From: Oceanimonas aquatica
Lineage (GTDB): Bacteria; Pseudomonadota; Gammaproteobacteria; Enterobacterales; Aeromonadaceae
Direction of reading: 5' to 3'
Assembly (NCBI RefSeq): GCF_030732065.1
Contig: NZ_JAVBHX010000002.1
Span: 394,885-458,884, forward strand
Length of the DNA stretch: 64,000 nt
Positions 44,412 to 54,750 of the stretch are shown one piece after another (position 1 is the first letter of the stretch; each line of letters opens with the position of its first letter). Position numbers and translations under genes: made by a program. The notes beneath the pieces are model-generated. The model worked only from the letters and a program-made list of their open reading frames with translations. It searched no databases and was not told where the DNA came from.

Positions 44412-45635
44412 TCAAGCCTGGCCGGCCAACGCTCGGTCGCGCTCGAGTCGCATGGTGAACAGGGCAGCCAGCACCAGCATGGCGCTTGAAATCCACAAAC
44501 AGGCAGCCAGCCCCGCCTGCTGGTACACCCAGCCCGACAGCAGGGTACCCATCAGCCGGCCCATGGCATTGGCCATGTAGTAAAAGCCCACGTCCAGGGA
44601 CACGCCGTCTTCGCTGGCATAACTGACAATCAGGTAACTGTGCAGTGATGAATTGATGGCAAACAGCACACCAAACAGCAACAGGCCACCGGGCAACAGC
44701 CAGTGGGCGTTCAGTTCCGCCGTCAGCCCCAGGGCAATGAGCGCCGGCATCATGGCCAGCGGCAGTACCCAGGCCAGTGCGGCCCGAGCACCGGGCACCC
44801 GGCCCGCCCGCTTGCCGGTCAGGTGCGGCGCCAGCGACTGCACCATTCCGTAGCCGATCACCCAGAGTGCCAGAAAGCCCCCTACCCGCCAGTGATCCCA
44901 GCCAAAGGCGGTGGCCAGGTACACCGGCAGCGCCACCACAAACCACACATCCCGGGCGCCAAACAGAAACAACCGCGCCGCCGACAGCAGGTTGATATTG
45001 CGGCTTTTGGAGAACAGCTCCCGAAACTTCGGCTTGTTCCTGGCCCGGCCGAGTTCCTGTTTCAGCAACAGCAGGCTCGCCAGCCACACCAGCGCCAGTA
45101 CGCTTGCCATGGCGGCCACGGCGCCGGTAAAGCCAAGCACCGTCAGCAGGGCGCCGCCGAGAAAAAAGCCCGCCCCCTTGAGCGCGTTCTTGGAGCCGGT
45201 CAGCAGCGCCACCCAGCGATAGAGACTGCCTTCGGCATGCCCGGGCACCAGCAACTTGATGGCGCTTTTGGCACTCATCTTGTTGAGATCCTTGGCAATG
45301 CCCGACAGCGCCTGGGCCGCCATCACCCAGGGCACGGTCAGCCAGGCCGTGGGCACCAGCAACATGGAAAGGGCAACCACCTGCAGCGCCAGCCCCAGAT
45401 TCATGGTGCGGTTCAGCCCCAGCCGGGCGCCCAGCCAGCCTCCCACCAGATTGGTGATGACCCCGAACAGCTCGTAAAACAGAAACAGCAGGGCAATCTG
45501 CAGCGGCGCATAACCCAGCTGATGAAAATACAGCACCACCAGCATGCGCAGGGCGCCGTCGGTCAGGGTAAAGGCCCAGTAGTTGCCGGTGATCAGCACA
45601 TACTGGCGTGCGCCCGCAGACAGTGAACGCAGCAC
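44412..45635 (-). CDS. arsJ: Organoarsenical efflux MFS transporter ArsJ
   Basis: ArsJ exports 1-arseno-3-phosphoglycerate, the unstable product made when GAPDH uses arsenate in place of phosphate; outside the cell it falls apart to arsenate. The 407-aa MFS protein has 12 membrane segments and starts MLRSLSAGARQYVLITGNYW, and lies 3 nt after a dedicated GAPDH gene, the arrangement that defines the system. A competing frame over the same region (to 45705) is a shadow. Confidence 0.9.
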   Translation of the reverse strand: MLRSLSAGARQYVLITGNYWAFTLTDGALRMLVVLYFHQLGYAPLQIALLFLFYELFGVITNLVGGWLGARLGLNRTMNLGLALQVVALSMLLVPTAWLTVPWVMAAQALSGIAKDLNKMSAKSAIKLLVPGHAEGSLYRWVALLTGSKNALKGAGFFLGGALLTVLGFTGAVAAMASVLALVWLASLLLLKQELGRARNKPKFRELFSKSRNINLLSAARLFLFGARDVWFVVALPVYLATAFGWDHWRVGGFLALWVIGYGMVQSLAPHLTGKRAGRVPGARAALAWVLPLAMMPALIALGLTAELNAHWLLPGGLLLFGVLFAINSSLHSYLIVSYASEDGVSLDVGFYYMANAMGRLMGTLLSGWVYQQAGLAACLWISSAMLVLAALFTMRLERDRALAGQA

Positions 45636-45638
45636 GGT

Positions 45639-46652
45639 TCAGCCTGTCTTGTCGAGCCGGCCCACCTTGCGCGCCAGCTCGGCGGCACGGTTGGCGTAGC
45701 CCCACTCGTTGTCGTACCAGACATACAGCTTCACCTGAGTGCCGTTGACCACCATGGTGGAGAGGGCATCGATAATGCCGGACCGCGGGTCGGTTTTGTA
45801 ATCCACCGACACCAGCGGCCGCGCTTCATAGCCGAGGATGCCGGCCAGTGGCCCCTCGGCGGCGGCCTGCAGCAGGGCATTCACCTCGTCCGCCGTGGTG
45901 GCCCGCTCCACCTCGAATACGCAGTCGGTGAGCGAGGCGTTGGCCAGAGGCACCCGCACCGCATGGCCATTGAGCCGGCCTTTCAGCTCGGGAAAGATAT
46001 GGGTAATGGCGGTAGCCGAGCCGGTGGTGGTGGGGATCAGACTCTGACCGCAGGCCCGGGCCCGGCGCAGATCCTTGTGGGGCGCATCCAGTATGGTCTG
46101 GGTGTTGGTAATGTCGTGAATGGTAGTCATGGAGCCGTGGCGAATGCCCAGTTGCTCATGAATGACCTTGACCACGGGCGCCAGACAGTTGGTGGTGCAG
46201 GACGCGGCGGTGACAATGGCATGCTGCCCGGGGTCGTACAGGTGATCATTCACGCCCATCACCACGTTAAGCACGCCGTCTTCCTTGACCGGGGCGGTGA
46301 CCACCACCCGTTTGACCCCCTGCTCCAGATAGGCCTGCAGCAGGCGGGTGGTTTTCATTTTGCCCGAGGCCTCGATCACCAGATCACATCCGGACCAGTC
46401 GGTGTCGGCAATGGCGGCGTTTTGCGTGCAACCGATGCGCTGCTCTCCCACCACCATGGTCTGGCCACAGGCCGTCGCCTCGTGGACCCAGCGACCGTGT
46501 ACCGAGTCGAAATTCAGCAGATGCGCCAGGGTGGTGGCGTCGCCGGCGGGATCATTAATGTGCACGAACTCCACATCGTCCCAGTTCCAGGCTGCACGCA
46601 GTGCCAGTCGTCCCATGCGGCCAAAGCCGTTAATCCCTATCTTGATGGTCAC
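45639..46652 (-). CDS. ArsJ-associated glyceraldehyde-3-phosphate dehydrogenase
   Basis: A 337-aa GAPDH with the NAD-binding INGFGRMGR, catalytic C152 in [11 protein letters not shown] and the [12 protein letters not shown]-terminal block. Between acr3 and arsJ it is expected to form 1-arseno-3-phosphoglycerate from arsenate for export by ArsJ. It is a second GAPDH paralogue in the window, separate from epd at 27.6 kb. Confidence 0.9.
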   Translation of the reverse strand: MTIKIGINGFGRMGRLALRAAWNWDDVEFVHINDPAGDATTLAHLLNFDSVHGRWVHEATACGQTMVVGEQRIGCTQNAAIADTDWSGCDLVIEASGKMKTTRLLQAYLEQGVKRVVVTAPVKEDGVLNVVMGVNDHLYDPGQHAIVTAASCTTNCLAPVVKVIHEQLGIRHGSMTTIHDITNTQTILDAPHKDLRRARACGQSLIPTTTGSATAITHIFPELKGRLNGHAVRVPLANASLTDCVFEVERATTADEVNALLQAAAEGPLAGILGYEARPLVSVDYKTDPRSGIIDALSTMVVNGTQVKLYVWYDNEWGYANRAAELARKVGRLDKTG

Positions 46653-46700
46653 AGTGATACTCTTCCTTTAAAAAATGTGTTGTCGGTTCACTGGCTGTCG

Positions 46701-47732
46701 TTAACGCAATTCGTTACCGGCAAACCAGTGGCGGGTACGGTTGGCGAAGGCCACCAGCGACAGCATCACCGGTACCTCCACCAGCACGCCCACCACGGTG
46801 GCCAGTGCCGCCCCCGAATGCAGGCCAAACAGCGAAATGGCCACCGCCACCGCCAGCTCAAAAAAATTGGAGGTGCCGATCATGCAGGCCGGCGCGGCAA
46901 TATTGTGAGGCAGTTTCATCACCCTGGCGGCGCCGTAGGCAAGGGCGAAAATGCCGTAGGTCTGCAGCATCAGCGGAATGGCGATCAGCACTATGGTCTG
47001 GGGCTGCGCCAGTATGGTGGGCGCCTGAAAGCCAAACAGCAGCACGACGGTGGCCAGCAGTCCCGCCATCGACAGCGGCTTGATACGCTGAATAAAGGCG
47101 TTTAGTTGCCGGGCATCCCCCCGGCCTTCCAGCCGCTTGCGGGTAAGCACCCCGGCCACCAGTGGCAGCACCACGTACAGCAGCACCGACCACAACAGAG
47201 TGCTCCAGGGCACGGTAATGTCGCTTACGCCCAGCAGAAAGGCGGCAATGGGAGCAAAGGCAAACACCATGATGAGATCGTTTACCGAGACCTGCACCAG
47301 GGTGTAGTTGGGATCACCCCGGGTCAGCTGGCTCCATACAAACACCATGGCAGTACAGGGCGCCACCCCCAGCAGGATCATGCCGGCGATGTACTCTCCC
47401 GCCGACTGAGGATCGACCCAGTCGGCAAACAGCACACGAAAAAACAGCCAGCCCAGGGCCGCCATGGTAAAGGGCTTGATCAGCCAGTTCACCACCAGGG
47501 TCAGCAGCAGGCCTCGGGGCTTGTTACCCAGGTCCCGAATGGCAGAAAAGTCTACCTGCACCATCATGGGGTAAATCATCACCCAGATGCACAGGGCCAC
47601 CACCAGGTTCACGTGGGCAAACTCCAGCCCCGCCACCAGGGCAAACCCCTCGGGCAGCAGACTGCCCAGCACCACGCCGGCCACAATACACAGGCCGACC
47701 CACACCGAAAGATAACGCTCAAACAGTCCCAT
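46701..47732 (-). CDS. Arsenite efflux transporter Acr3
   Basis: Acr3 is a ten-segment membrane protein that exports arsenite with the proton gradient. The ATG at 47732, preceded by AAGGAG, gives 343 aa. The conserved cysteine is C126 in [14 protein letters not shown], with the [14 protein letters not shown] block in a late membrane segment. Upstream frames to 47867 add unrelated residues. It heads the acr3-gapdh-arsJ run; no arsR or arsC is nearby. Confidence 0.93.
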   Translation of the reverse strand: MGLFERYLSVWVGLCIVAGVVLGSLLPEGFALVAGLEFAHVNLVVALCIWVMIYPMMVQVDFSAIRDLGNKPRGLLLTLVVNWLIKPFTMAALGWLFFRVLFADWVDPQSAGEYIAGMILLGVAPCTAMVFVWSQLTRGDPNYTLVQVSVNDLIMVFAFAPIAAFLLGVSDITVPWSTLLWSVLLYVVLPLVAGVLTRKRLEGRGDARQLNAFIQRIKPLSMAGLLATVVLLFGFQAPTILAQPQTIVLIAIPLMLQTYGIFALAYGAARVMKLPHNIAAPACMIGTSNFFELAVAVAISLFGLHSGAALATVVGVLVEVPVMLSLVAFANRTRHWFAGNELR

Positions 47733-47836
47733 ACCGCTCCTTTTCATTTCCCCGAGGCGCACTGCTGATAAATGTTCGCCCGCCATCGATAACATGCGAA
47801 AAAAAGAATATATGAAAAAGCAAATATGTAAACCGC

Positions 47837-47865
47837 AAAAAAAGCCCCGGATGGTTCCGGGGCTC
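47837..47865 (-). terminator. Terminator after pstS
   Basis: AAAAAAAGCCCCGG-ATGGTT-CCGGGGCT; minus-strand T tract of seven. It separates pstS from acr3, 104 nt before the acr3 start. Confidence 0.88.
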
Positions 47866-47891
47866 AAACAACCATGACGGAATATCAGCCG

Positions 47892-48863
47892 TTACTTGAG
47901 GCCAAGCTTCTTGAGGTCAGCTTCTACCACAGCGGCGGGCACCGGCACATAACCGTCTTTATCAACAATCTGCTGGCCCTGCTTGGACAGCATCAGCTTG
48001 ACGAATTCGGTTTCCATCGGACCCAGGGGCTTGTTGGGGTGCTTGTTCACGTACACGTACAGGAAACGGGACAGCGGGTATTCGCCGCTGATGGCGTTGT
48101 CGGCGTTGGCTTCCACATAGTCGGTGGAGCCGGCGTCGGCCAGAGGCACGGCGCGCACGCTGGAGGTGCTGTAGCCCAGGCCGGAGTAACCGATGGCATT
48201 CAGGGAAGAGGACACGGACTGCACCACGGAGGCGGAGCCGGGCTGCTCGTTCACGTTGTTCTTGAAGTCACCCTTGCACAGGGCCTGATCCTTGAAGTAA
48301 CCGTAGGTGCCGGATACCGAGTTACGACCGTAAAGCTGAATATCGCGGTTGCTCCAGTCGGCTTCCAGACCGGTCTGGCCCCACTGGGTGATCTGCTCGG
48401 CCATGCCGCAGGCCAGGGTGCTGGAGAAGATGGCGTCCACCTGATCCAGGCTCAGGCCTTCAATGGGGTTGTCCTTGTGGACGAAGACCGCCAGGGCGTC
48501 AATGGCCACGCGGATCGGCGTGGGCTTGTAGCCGTAGCGCTTTTCAAAGGCTTCGATTTCGTTGCTCTTCATGGCGCGGCTCATGGGGCCGAACTGGGAA
48601 GTGCCTTCGGTCAGGGCGGGCGGCGCAGTGGATGAGCCGGCGGCCTGGATCTGTACGTTGACGTTGGGATACTGGCGTTTGAACTCCTCGGCCCACAGGG
48701 TCATCATGTTGGCCAGGGTGTCGGAGCCGACGGAAGACACGTTACCGGATACGCCGCTGACTTTTTGGTAATCGGGCAGTGAAGCGTCCACGGCCGCGAA
48801 CGCGGAGGTGGCGGCCATGGCCACGGTCAGTCCCAGTGCACTTGCCAGTTTGTTCAGTTTCAT
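47892..48863 (-). CDS. pstS: Phosphate-binding periplasmic protein PstS
   Basis: PstS delivers phosphate to the PstCA permease. The 323-aa protein has a signal peptide ending at residue 23 (SAFA then AVDASLP) and the [21 protein letters not shown] and [11 protein letters not shown] phosphate-contact segments. It is 9 kb from pstCAB-phoU, beside phoR and under its own Pho box. Strong expression is expected in phosphate starvation. Confidence 0.95.
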   Translation of the reverse strand: MKLNKLASALGLTVAMAATSAFAAVDASLPDYQKVSGVSGNVSSVGSDTLANMMTLWAEEFKRQYPNVNVQIQAAGSSTAPPALTEGTSQFGPMSRAMKSNEIEAFEKRYGYKPTPIRVAIDALAVFVHKDNPIEGLSLDQVDAIFSSTLACGMAEQITQWGQTGLEADWSNRDIQLYGRNSVSGTYGYFKDQALCKGDFKNNVNEQPGSASVVQSVSSSLNAIGYSGLGYSTSSVRAVPLADAGSTDYVEANADNAISGEYPLSRFLYVYVNKHPNKPLGPMETEFVKLMLSKQGQQIVDKDGYVPVPAAVVEADLKKLGLK

Positions 48864-48926
48864 CCTTAATCTCCAATTCGGGTTCGGTCTTTCAAGACGC
48901 GGCCAGTATTGCTGCCGGCAATGACA

Positions 48927-48960
48927 ATCCTATGAAGCCAAGGTGACGCTTTTATGACAG
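48927..48960 (-). promoter_or_regulatory. Pho box and -10 of pstS
   Basis: On the minus strand, CTGTCATAAAAGCGTCAC (48960-48943), then 10 nt, then TAGGAT (48932-48927). Further TGTCAT-like units upstream (about 48965-48990) may be a second box. Confidence 0.85.
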
Positions 48961-48997
48961 GACCATCTCATTGTCATGGCGGTGTCATTTACCGGCT

Positions 48998-50311
48998 TCA
49001 GGCGCTTTGCTGAACGCCGGCATCCACCAGCAGGCGGGACGGCAGACGAAAGCTGAAGCAACTGCCCTTGCCCGCGCGGCTTTCTATCTCAAGATGGCTG
49101 TCGTGGTGACCAAGGGCATGTTTAACGATGGCCAGCCCCAGACCCGAGCCACCGGTCTGACGGCTGCGGGCCTTGTCGACCCGGTAAAAGCGCTCGGTCA
49201 GGCGGGCGATATGCTCTGGCGCAATGCCGTCGCCGTCGTCGCTGACCGCAAAGCGGCCGAATTCGCCCTGACGCCCCCACTCCACGTGAATGTGACTGCC
49301 CGCCGGAGTGTGGCGCACGGCGTTGTACACCAGGTTTGAGACGGCGCTGCGCAACTGCTCCGGCTCGCCCCGCACCCGCAGGCCGGGTTCAACCTCAAAA
49401 CTGAAGCGGTGGCCGCGATCACCACTGAGCGCCAGCGCCTCCTGCTCCAGCATCTGCAACATGGCGGGCATGTCCACCACCTTGGTAAAGTCGGAGTCGG
49501 GGGCCGCTTCGTAGCGGGTCAGGGTCATCAGCTGGTTGACCAGGGCGTCCATGCGCTGGGTCTGCTCCAGCAATACCTTCTGGGTTTTGCGCCACATTTG
49601 CTCGGACGGCGGCTCTTCCAGCATTTCGAGGTAGCCCTTCAATACCGTCAGCGGCGTGCGCAGTTCGTGGGAGACATTGGCTACAAAGGACTTGCGCACC
49701 TGCTCCAGACTGCGCAGCCGGGTCACATCCCGCACCACCAGCAGCGCCTGATCTTCGGTATAGGGCATGATGCGGCATTCCAGCAGCCGCTCTTCACTGA
49801 GCGGCGACGGCATTTCCAGCGGCTCGCGAAAGTCGGCCCGCTTCATGTAGGCGATGAATACCGGCATGCGGATCAGGTTGGCAATATGCTGGCCGGCGTC
49901 ATCGGGCCAGCGAAAGCCCAGCAGTTGCTGAGCCAGCTTGTTGCACCAGATGATGCTGCCGTCGCGGCGAATGACCACGGCGGCATCGGGCAGGGCCTCG
50001 GCCCCCTCGCGAAAACGGCGCACCAGCTTGCCCAGCTCCCGGCGGCGGGAACGCTGACGCTGCTGCAAGCGGTAAATGCCGTTGAAAATGCCTTCCCAGC
50101 TGCCCTTGCCTTCCGGCGGTGTCAGGCTGCGGTCCTGCCACAGCCACACCGACAGCTTGTGCTGGTAACGATATTGAACAAACAGCTGGATCAGGGTCGC
50201 CGCAAGCAGTCCCAGGGCCAGATTGCCGGCGAGCAGCCCGAGCAGACCAAAGGCCGAATAAAACAGGCCCAGCCGCCACCATTTGCCCCGGTTGGAAGTC
50301 TGTTGCTGCAT
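48998..50311 (-). CDS. phoR: Phosphate regulon sensor kinase PhoR
   Basis: PhoR phosphorylates PhoB in phosphate limitation. The ATG at 50311 gives 437 aa (E. coli 431). Two close membrane segments (about 12-45), a PAS domain (about 105-195), the phospho-acceptor H215 in FVANVSHELRTPL and an HATPase domain with DDGDGIAPEH and GGSGLGLAIVKHAL. It starts 7 nt after phoB. Confidence 0.96.
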   Translation of the reverse strand: MQQQTSNRGKWWRLGLFYSAFGLLGLLAGNLALGLLAATLIQLFVQYRYQHKLSVWLWQDRSLTPPEGKGSWEGIFNGIYRLQQRQRSRRRELGKLVRRFREGAEALPDAAVVIRRDGSIIWCNKLAQQLLGFRWPDDAGQHIANLIRMPVFIAYMKRADFREPLEMPSPLSEERLLECRIMPYTEDQALLVVRDVTRLRSLEQVRKSFVANVSHELRTPLTVLKGYLEMLEEPPSEQMWRKTQKVLLEQTQRMDALVNQLMTLTRYEAAPDSDFTKVVDMPAMLQMLEQEALALSGDRGHRFSFEVEPGLRVRGEPEQLRSAVSNLVYNAVRHTPAGSHIHVEWGRQGEFGRFAVSDDGDGIAPEHIARLTERFYRVDKARSRQTGGSGLGLAIVKHALGHHDSHLEIESRAGKGSCFSFRLPSRLLVDAGVQQSA

Positions 50312-50318
50312 GAAAGCC

Positions 50319-51008
50319 TCATAGGCGAACGGAAAAACGGTAGCCGGCACCGCGCACCGTTTGTATCAGCTTGTCGTGTCCGGTATCGGAAATGGCCTTG
50401 CGCAGCCGGCGAATGTGCACATCCACGGTGCGATCTTCCACGAACACATTGGTGCCCCACACATTATTGAGCAACTGTTCGCGGCTGTATACCCGCTCCG
50501 GGTGGGTCATAAAGAAATGCAGCAATTTAAATTCGGTGGGACCCATGTCGAGCTGCTGGCTGTCGGCACTGACTCTGTGACTGAGGGGATCCAGGCGCAG
50601 GCCCTGCACCTCGATAATGTCTTCCACCGAGGTGGGCGCCACCCGGCGCAGCACTGCCTTGAGGCGGGAAGTCAGCTCCTTGGGGGAAAACGGTTTGGTG
50701 ATGTAGTCGTCGGCGCCCACATCCAGCCCCTTGATTTTATCCTCTTCCTCGGCCCGGGCGGTGAGCATGATCACCGGGATCTGGCGGGTGAGCTCGTCCT
50801 GCTTGAGATGCTTGATAAGCTGAATGCCACTGCCGCCGGGCAGCATCCAGTCGAGTAATATCAGTTCCGGGTAAGGCTCTTTGATCATCTCCAGAGCCTG
50901 GTCGTAATCTTCGGCTTCCTGGGTTTCGAATCCCTTTTGCTCCAGCACGAAACACAGCATCTCCCGAATGGGTGCCTCGTCCTCAACCACCAGTATTTTC
51001 CGTGTCAT
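50319..51008 (-). CDS. phoB: Phosphate regulon response regulator PhoB
   Basis: PhoB activates the Pho regulon by binding the direct repeats found upstream of pstC, ppk, pstS and itself in this window. The 229-aa OmpR-type protein has phospho-acceptor D53 in [12 protein letters not shown], the TKPFSPKEL switch and a winged-helix domain ending VRGAGYRFS. It heads phoB-phoR. Confidence 0.97.
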   Translation of the reverse strand: MTRKILVVEDEAPIREMLCFVLEQKGFETQEAEDYDQALEMIKEPYPELILLDWMLPGGSGIQLIKHLKQDELTRQIPVIMLTARAEEEDKIKGLDVGADDYITKPFSPKELTSRLKAVLRRVAPTSVEDIIEVQGLRLDPLSHRVSADSQQLDMGPTEFKLLHFFMTHPERVYSREQLLNNVWGTNVFVEDRTVDVHIRRLRKAISDTGHDKLIQTVRGAGYRFSVRL

Positions 51009-51049
51009 TCTTCAACTGCCTCTTGATATGGGTCTTGTTGCTTTGACCC

Positions 51050-51083
51050 ATTATTGAAAGCAAGTATGACATTTTTATGAAAA
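51050..51083 (-). promoter_or_regulatory. Pho box and -10 of phoBR
   Basis: On the minus strand, TTTTCATAAAAATGTCAT (51083-51066), then 10 nt, then AATAAT (51055-51050), 41 nt before the phoB start. It indicates autoregulation. Confidence 0.8.
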
Positions 51084-51123
51084 CATGACGCAAAGGTTTC
51101 AAACGAAAACCATACCCCTGAAT

Positions 51124-51552
51124 TCAGGCGGTGTCGTACCCCATGCACAGCTGAGGCTGGCCGGTGCCCGGATCCACGCTTTCATCGGTAATGGCAAAAC
51201 CGTTTTGCCGGTAAAAGTTCACGGCGATGTCATTTTCACAGTACACCCTGAGCGACAGATGATGGCGCCGGCGCTTGGCGGTGGCCATCAATGCCTTGCC
51301 AATGCCCTTTTGCTGGCAATCCGGGCGTACAAACAATGCCGCCAGATAGTCTTCCGCCAGGGCGACAAAACCCTGAATCTCACCGTCCCGCTCACACACC
51401 CACACTTCTGCCGAGGGCAGGTAACGGGCCCGCATCTGCTCCTGATGCTGCCACCAGTAGGCGGCGGGCACAAAATCGTGGGCCTGCAGTGACGCCAGCA
51501 ACCAGACATCCAGAATGGCGTCGGTATCTTCCGGCCTGGCCTGTCGTATCAT
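51124..51552 (-). CDS. GNAT acetyltransferase, YjaB-like
   Basis: A 142-aa acetyltransferase with motif A FVRPDCQQKGIGKALMATA and motif B YCENDIAVNFYRQNGF. The overall pattern (THDF-like AHDFVPAAYW near the start, LPSAEVWV) resembles E. coli YjaB, which acetylates lysines. The substrate here is unproven. It lies between phoB and rdgC, transcribed with neither. Confidence 0.8.
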   Translation of the reverse strand: MIRQARPEDTDAILDVWLLASLQAHDFVPAAYWWQHQEQMRARYLPSAEVWVCERDGEIQGFVALAEDYLAALFVRPDCQQKGIGKALMATAKRRRHHLSLRVYCENDIAVNFYRQNGFAITDESVDPGTGQPQLCMGYDTA

Positions 51553-51727
51553 TCGCCTTCTCCCCTGACTGGTTGGTTATTTCATTGTATGGAGCCAGAC
51601 CACGCTTGAGCGGGGATTTGTACACCTCTGTGAGCGGGATCCGCCTTTATGATTCGAGAATGACCCACTGATCACAAAGTCGGATTGCTATACAATGCCG
51701 GTTTTTCGGCTCGTGACCGAGGACGCC

Positions 51728-52636
51728 ATGTGGTTTAAGAATCTGCAAGTTTACCGTTTTACCCGCCCCTTTGAGCTCAGTCTGGAAGAGCTGGAAACAC
51801 AGCTTGAGAGCATGACCTTCAGCCCCTGTGGCAGCCAGGATCAGGCCAAATTCGGCTGGATTTCCCCCCTGGGCAAGCAGGGCCAGGCCCTGACCCACAG
51901 CGCCGGCAACCAGATTTTGCTGTGCGCCAAGAAAGAAGAAAAAATGCTGCCGGGCTCTGTGGTCAACGATGAAGTGGCTGAGAAGGTGGAATCACTTGAA
52001 GCCGAGCAGGGCCGGGCGCTGAAGAAAAAGGAAAAGGACGCCATCAAGGAAGAGGTGATTGTCAGCCTGCTGCCTCGTGCCTTCAGCCGCTTTCAGCAAA
52101 CCTGGGCCTGGATCAACCCGGACGACGGCTTTATTGCCGTGGACGCCAGCTCCGCCAAGCGCGCCGAAGATCTGCTGGCGCTACTGCGCAAGTGCATCGG
52201 CAGCCTGCCGGTGGTGCCCCTGGCCATGACCACGCCCCCCGAGCTGACCCTGACCGACTGGCTGAAAGACGGCGCCGCCCCCGCCGGCTTCGCGCTGGAA
52301 GACGAGGCCGAACTGCGCTCGGCGCTGGAGCACGGCGGCATTATCCGCGCCAAGCAGCAGGATCTGCTGAGCGACGAAATGAAGGCCCACCTCGACGCCG
52401 ACAAACTGGTCACCAAGCTGGCGCTGAACTGGAGCGAGACCATCAGCTTTATTCTGGGCGACGACATGAGCATCAAGCGGCTCAAGTTCTCGGAAGAGCT
52501 GCGCGAGCAGAATGACGATGTCACCAGCGAAGATGCCGCCGCCCGTTTCGACGCCGACTTCGCCCTGGTCACCGGCGAGCTGTCCCGCTTTATTCCCGAG
52601 CTGATTGACGCCATGGGTGGTGAAGAAAGCCGTTAA
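51728..52636 (+). CDS. rdgC: Recombination-associated protein RdgC
   Basis: RdgC is a ring-shaped DNA-binding protein that limits RecA activity and helps replication-fork repair. The ATG at 51728 gives 302 aa (E. coli 303), starting MWFKNLQVYRFTRPF. A frame to 51695 adds unrelated residues. Conserved SPCGSQDQAKFGWISPLG and FSRFQQTWAWI segments are present. Confidence 0.97.
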   Translation: MWFKNLQVYRFTRPFELSLEELETQLESMTFSPCGSQDQAKFGWISPLGKQGQALTHSAGNQILLCAKKEEKMLPGSVVNDEVAEKVESLEAEQGRALKKKEKDAIKEEVIVSLLPRAFSRFQQTWAWINPDDGFIAVDASSAKRAEDLLALLRKCIGSLPVVPLAMTTPPELTLTDWLKDGAAPAGFALEDEAELRSALEHGGIIRAKQQDLLSDEMKAHLDADKLVTKLALNWSETISFILGDDMSIKRLKFSEELREQNDDVTSEDAAARFDADFALVTGELSRFIPELIDAMGGEESR

Positions 52637-52658
52637 TTCAAAGCCGGTAAATGATTCT

Positions 52659-52722
52659 GTAGGCCCGGCTTCAGCCGGGCGAACCATTCCATACTCCTCT
52701 CAGCCCCACTCACGTGGGGCCT
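52659..52722. repeat. Inverted repeat family B, copy 1
   Basis: GTAGGCCCGGCTTCAGCCGGGC (52659-52680) and AGCCCCACTCACGTGGGGCCT (52702-52722), two hairpins after rdgC. The TGTAGGCCC arm recurs at 63667-63762. The second hairpin may terminate rdgC. Confidence 0.65.
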
Positions 52723-52849
52723 CATGACCAAAGCTGTCCCACTCTTTCTGGTTTTCCCCGCTTTTCTGAATAGCAGAGCCAGCAACGACGGTTTCCTTCG
52801 CGAGTGAACACTATGTTGGCACTCCATCGCATTTGCAGGAGTTCCATAT

Positions 52850-53260
52850 ATGCGTAAGACATCCCTTGCCGGCCTGCTGGGGCTATTGTGGCTGGCCGCA
52901 GCTCCCGTTTCAGCCCATGACAACGGCCGCTGGCACCGCCATGAATATGAACCGGATTATCGTGGTGAATACCGCCAGGAATACCGCCGGGACCGCCTGC
53001 CCATCACCTCGGTGGCCGAAGCCCGCCGCCTGGCCGACGACAGCCGCATTATTCTTTCCGGTCGCATCGTGCGCCGGCTGGACGACGACGAGTTTCTGTT
53101 CCGCGATGGTACCGGCACCATCAGGATTGAAATGGACAAGGATGACTGGCGTCGCCTGCGCCGGCACCGCCGCGGCCGAATCCTGATCTGGGCCGAAGTC
53201 GACCGGGACAAACGCCGGGTAGAACTGGAAGTCGAGCGGGTGCGCCCGGCTTACCGATAA
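52850..53260 (+). CDS. Periplasmic BOF-family (YgiW/YdeI-like) stress protein
   Basis: A 136-aa exported protein: signal peptide to about residue 22 (PVSA then HDNGRW), a charged Arg/Tyr/His-rich linker, then an OB-like fold (about 52-130; SVAEARRLADDSRIILSGRIVRR, IRIEMDKDDWRR) typical of the bacterial OB-fold family. E. coli members YgiW and YdeI help resist peroxide, cationic peptides or metals. The exact role here is unknown. Confidence 0.85.
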   Translation: MRKTSLAGLLGLLWLAAAPVSAHDNGRWHRHEYEPDYRGEYRQEYRRDRLPITSVAEARRLADDSRIILSGRIVRRLDDDEFLFRDGTGTIRIEMDKDDWRRLRRHRRGRILIWAEVDRDKRRVELEVERVRPAYR

Positions 53261-53355
53261 CGGTAAACTCGAAATCACGGCCACATGGGAGTAAAATGCC
53301 CGCCCCGGCCGCCATCAGGTGGCGGCCTGCTGACCTGACATCAGACGAGACTCCC

Positions 53356-54750
53356 ATGTTTGTACCCGAATTGCTTTCCCCTGCCGGTTCTCTCAAGAAC
53401 ATGCGTTACGCCTTTGCCTATGGCGCCGACGCCGTGTACGCCGGCCAGCCCCGCTACTCCCTGCGGGTGCGCAACAACGAATTCAACCACGAGAACCTTC
53501 AAATCGGTATCGACGAAGCCCATGCCCTGGGCAAGAAGTTCTACGTGGTGGTCAACATTCAGCCCCATAACGCCAAGCTGAAAACCTTTCTGCGCGACAT
53601 GAAGCCCGTGGTGGACATGGGTCCGGATGCGCTCATCATGTCCGACCCGGGCCTGATCATGCTGGTGCGCGAGCACTTTCCCGACATGCCCATTCACCTC
53701 TCGGTACAGGCCAATGCGGTCAACTGGGCCTCAGTGAAGTTCTGGCAGGACTACGGCATTGAGCGGGTGATCCTGTCCCGGGAGCTGTCGCTGGAAGAGA
53801 TTGAAGAAATTCGCAAGCACTGCCCCAGCATCGAGCTGGAAGTGTTTGTACACGGCGCCCTGTGCATGGCCTATTCCGGCCGCTGCCTGCTGTCTGGCTA
53901 CATCAACAAGCGCGACCCCAACCAGGGCACCTGCACCAACGCCTGCCGCTGGGAGTACAAGGTGCACGAGGCCAAGGAAGATGATGCCGGCCAGATAGTG
54001 CACAAACAGGAGCCGATCATGGTGCAGCCGGTAGAGAGCGACATTACCCCCACCCTGGGTGCCGGCAAGCCCCATGACGAGCCGGTGCTGCTGGAAGAAG
54101 GCAACCGCCCGGGCGAATACATGGCCGCCTACGAAGACGAGCACGGGACCTACATCATGAATTCCAAGGATCTGCGTGCGGTACAGTATGTGGAACGCCT
54201 GACTAAGATGGGGGTGCACTCTCTCAAAATTGAAGGGCGCACCAAGTCGTTCTATTACGTGGCCCGCACCGCTCAGGTGTACCGCAAGGCCATCGACGAT
54301 GCCGTGGCCGGCAAGCCGTTCGATACCACCCTGATGAGCACCCTGGAAAACCTGGCCCACCGCGGTTATACCGAAGGGTTCCTCAAGCGTCATGCCCACG
54401 GCGACTACCAGAACTACGACTACGGCTACTCGGTCTCCACCAGCCAGCAGTTTGTGGGCGAGATCACCGGTCGCGACGGCGACTGGGTGGAAGTGGAAGT
54501 CAAAAACAAGTTTCTGGTGGGCAACAGCCTGGAGCTGATGACGCCGAAGGGCAACATTACCTTCACCCTGGAGCGAATGAAAAACCGCAAGGGCGAGCAG
54601 GTAGAAGTGGCGCCGGGCAACGGCCATGTGATGTATATTCCCATCGACGCCGACATCGACGTGACTTACGGCATTCTGATGCGCAACCTCGGCGAGCAGC
54701 AGGACACCCGCAACCCCCATGTGAAGCAGGCTGATGGCGCTGTTAATTAA
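53356..54750 (+). CDS. trhP: tRNA 5-hydroxyuridine synthase TrhP (YegQ)
   Basis: TrhP, of peptidase family U32, makes 5-hydroxyuridine at U34 of several tRNAs using prephenate and an iron-sulfur cluster. The ATG at 53356 gives 464 aa (E. coli 453). The U32 signature with four cysteines is present: C170, C177, C193 and C197 (VHGALCMAYSGRCLLS...GTCTNACRW). Its last 17 nt overlap the original yfhL start (54734), so hydroxylase and ferredoxin were once translated together; an integrated element now separates them. Confidence 0.93.
   Translation: MFVPELLSPAGSLKNMRYAFAYGADAVYAGQPRYSLRVRNNEFNHENLQIGIDEAHALGKKFYVVVNIQPHNAKLKTFLRDMKPVVDMGPDALIMSDPGLIMLVREHFPDMPIHLSVQANAVNWASVKFWQDYGIERVILSRELSLEEIEEIRKHCPSIELEVFVHGALCMAYSGRCLLSGYINKRDPNQGTCTNACRWEYKVHEAKEDDAGQIVHKQEPIMVQPVESDITPTLGAGKPHDEPVLLEEGNRPGEYMAAYEDEHGTYIMNSKDLRAVQYVERLTKMGVHSLKIEGRTKSFYYVARTAQVYRKAIDDAVAGKPFDTTLMSTLENLAHRGYTEGFLKRHAHGDYQNYDYGYSVSTSQQFVGEITGRDGDWVEVEVKNKFLVGNSLELMTPKGNITFTLERMKNRKGEQVEVAPGNGHVMYIPIDADIDVTYGILMRNLGEQQDTRNPHVKQADGAVN

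Noticed and set aside
44404..45705. A 433-codon minus-strand frame overlapping arsJ
   Set aside because: It is a +1 shadow of arsJ. The translation is Arg/Gly/Ala-rich without membrane segments, whereas the other frame gives a clean 12-segment transporter.
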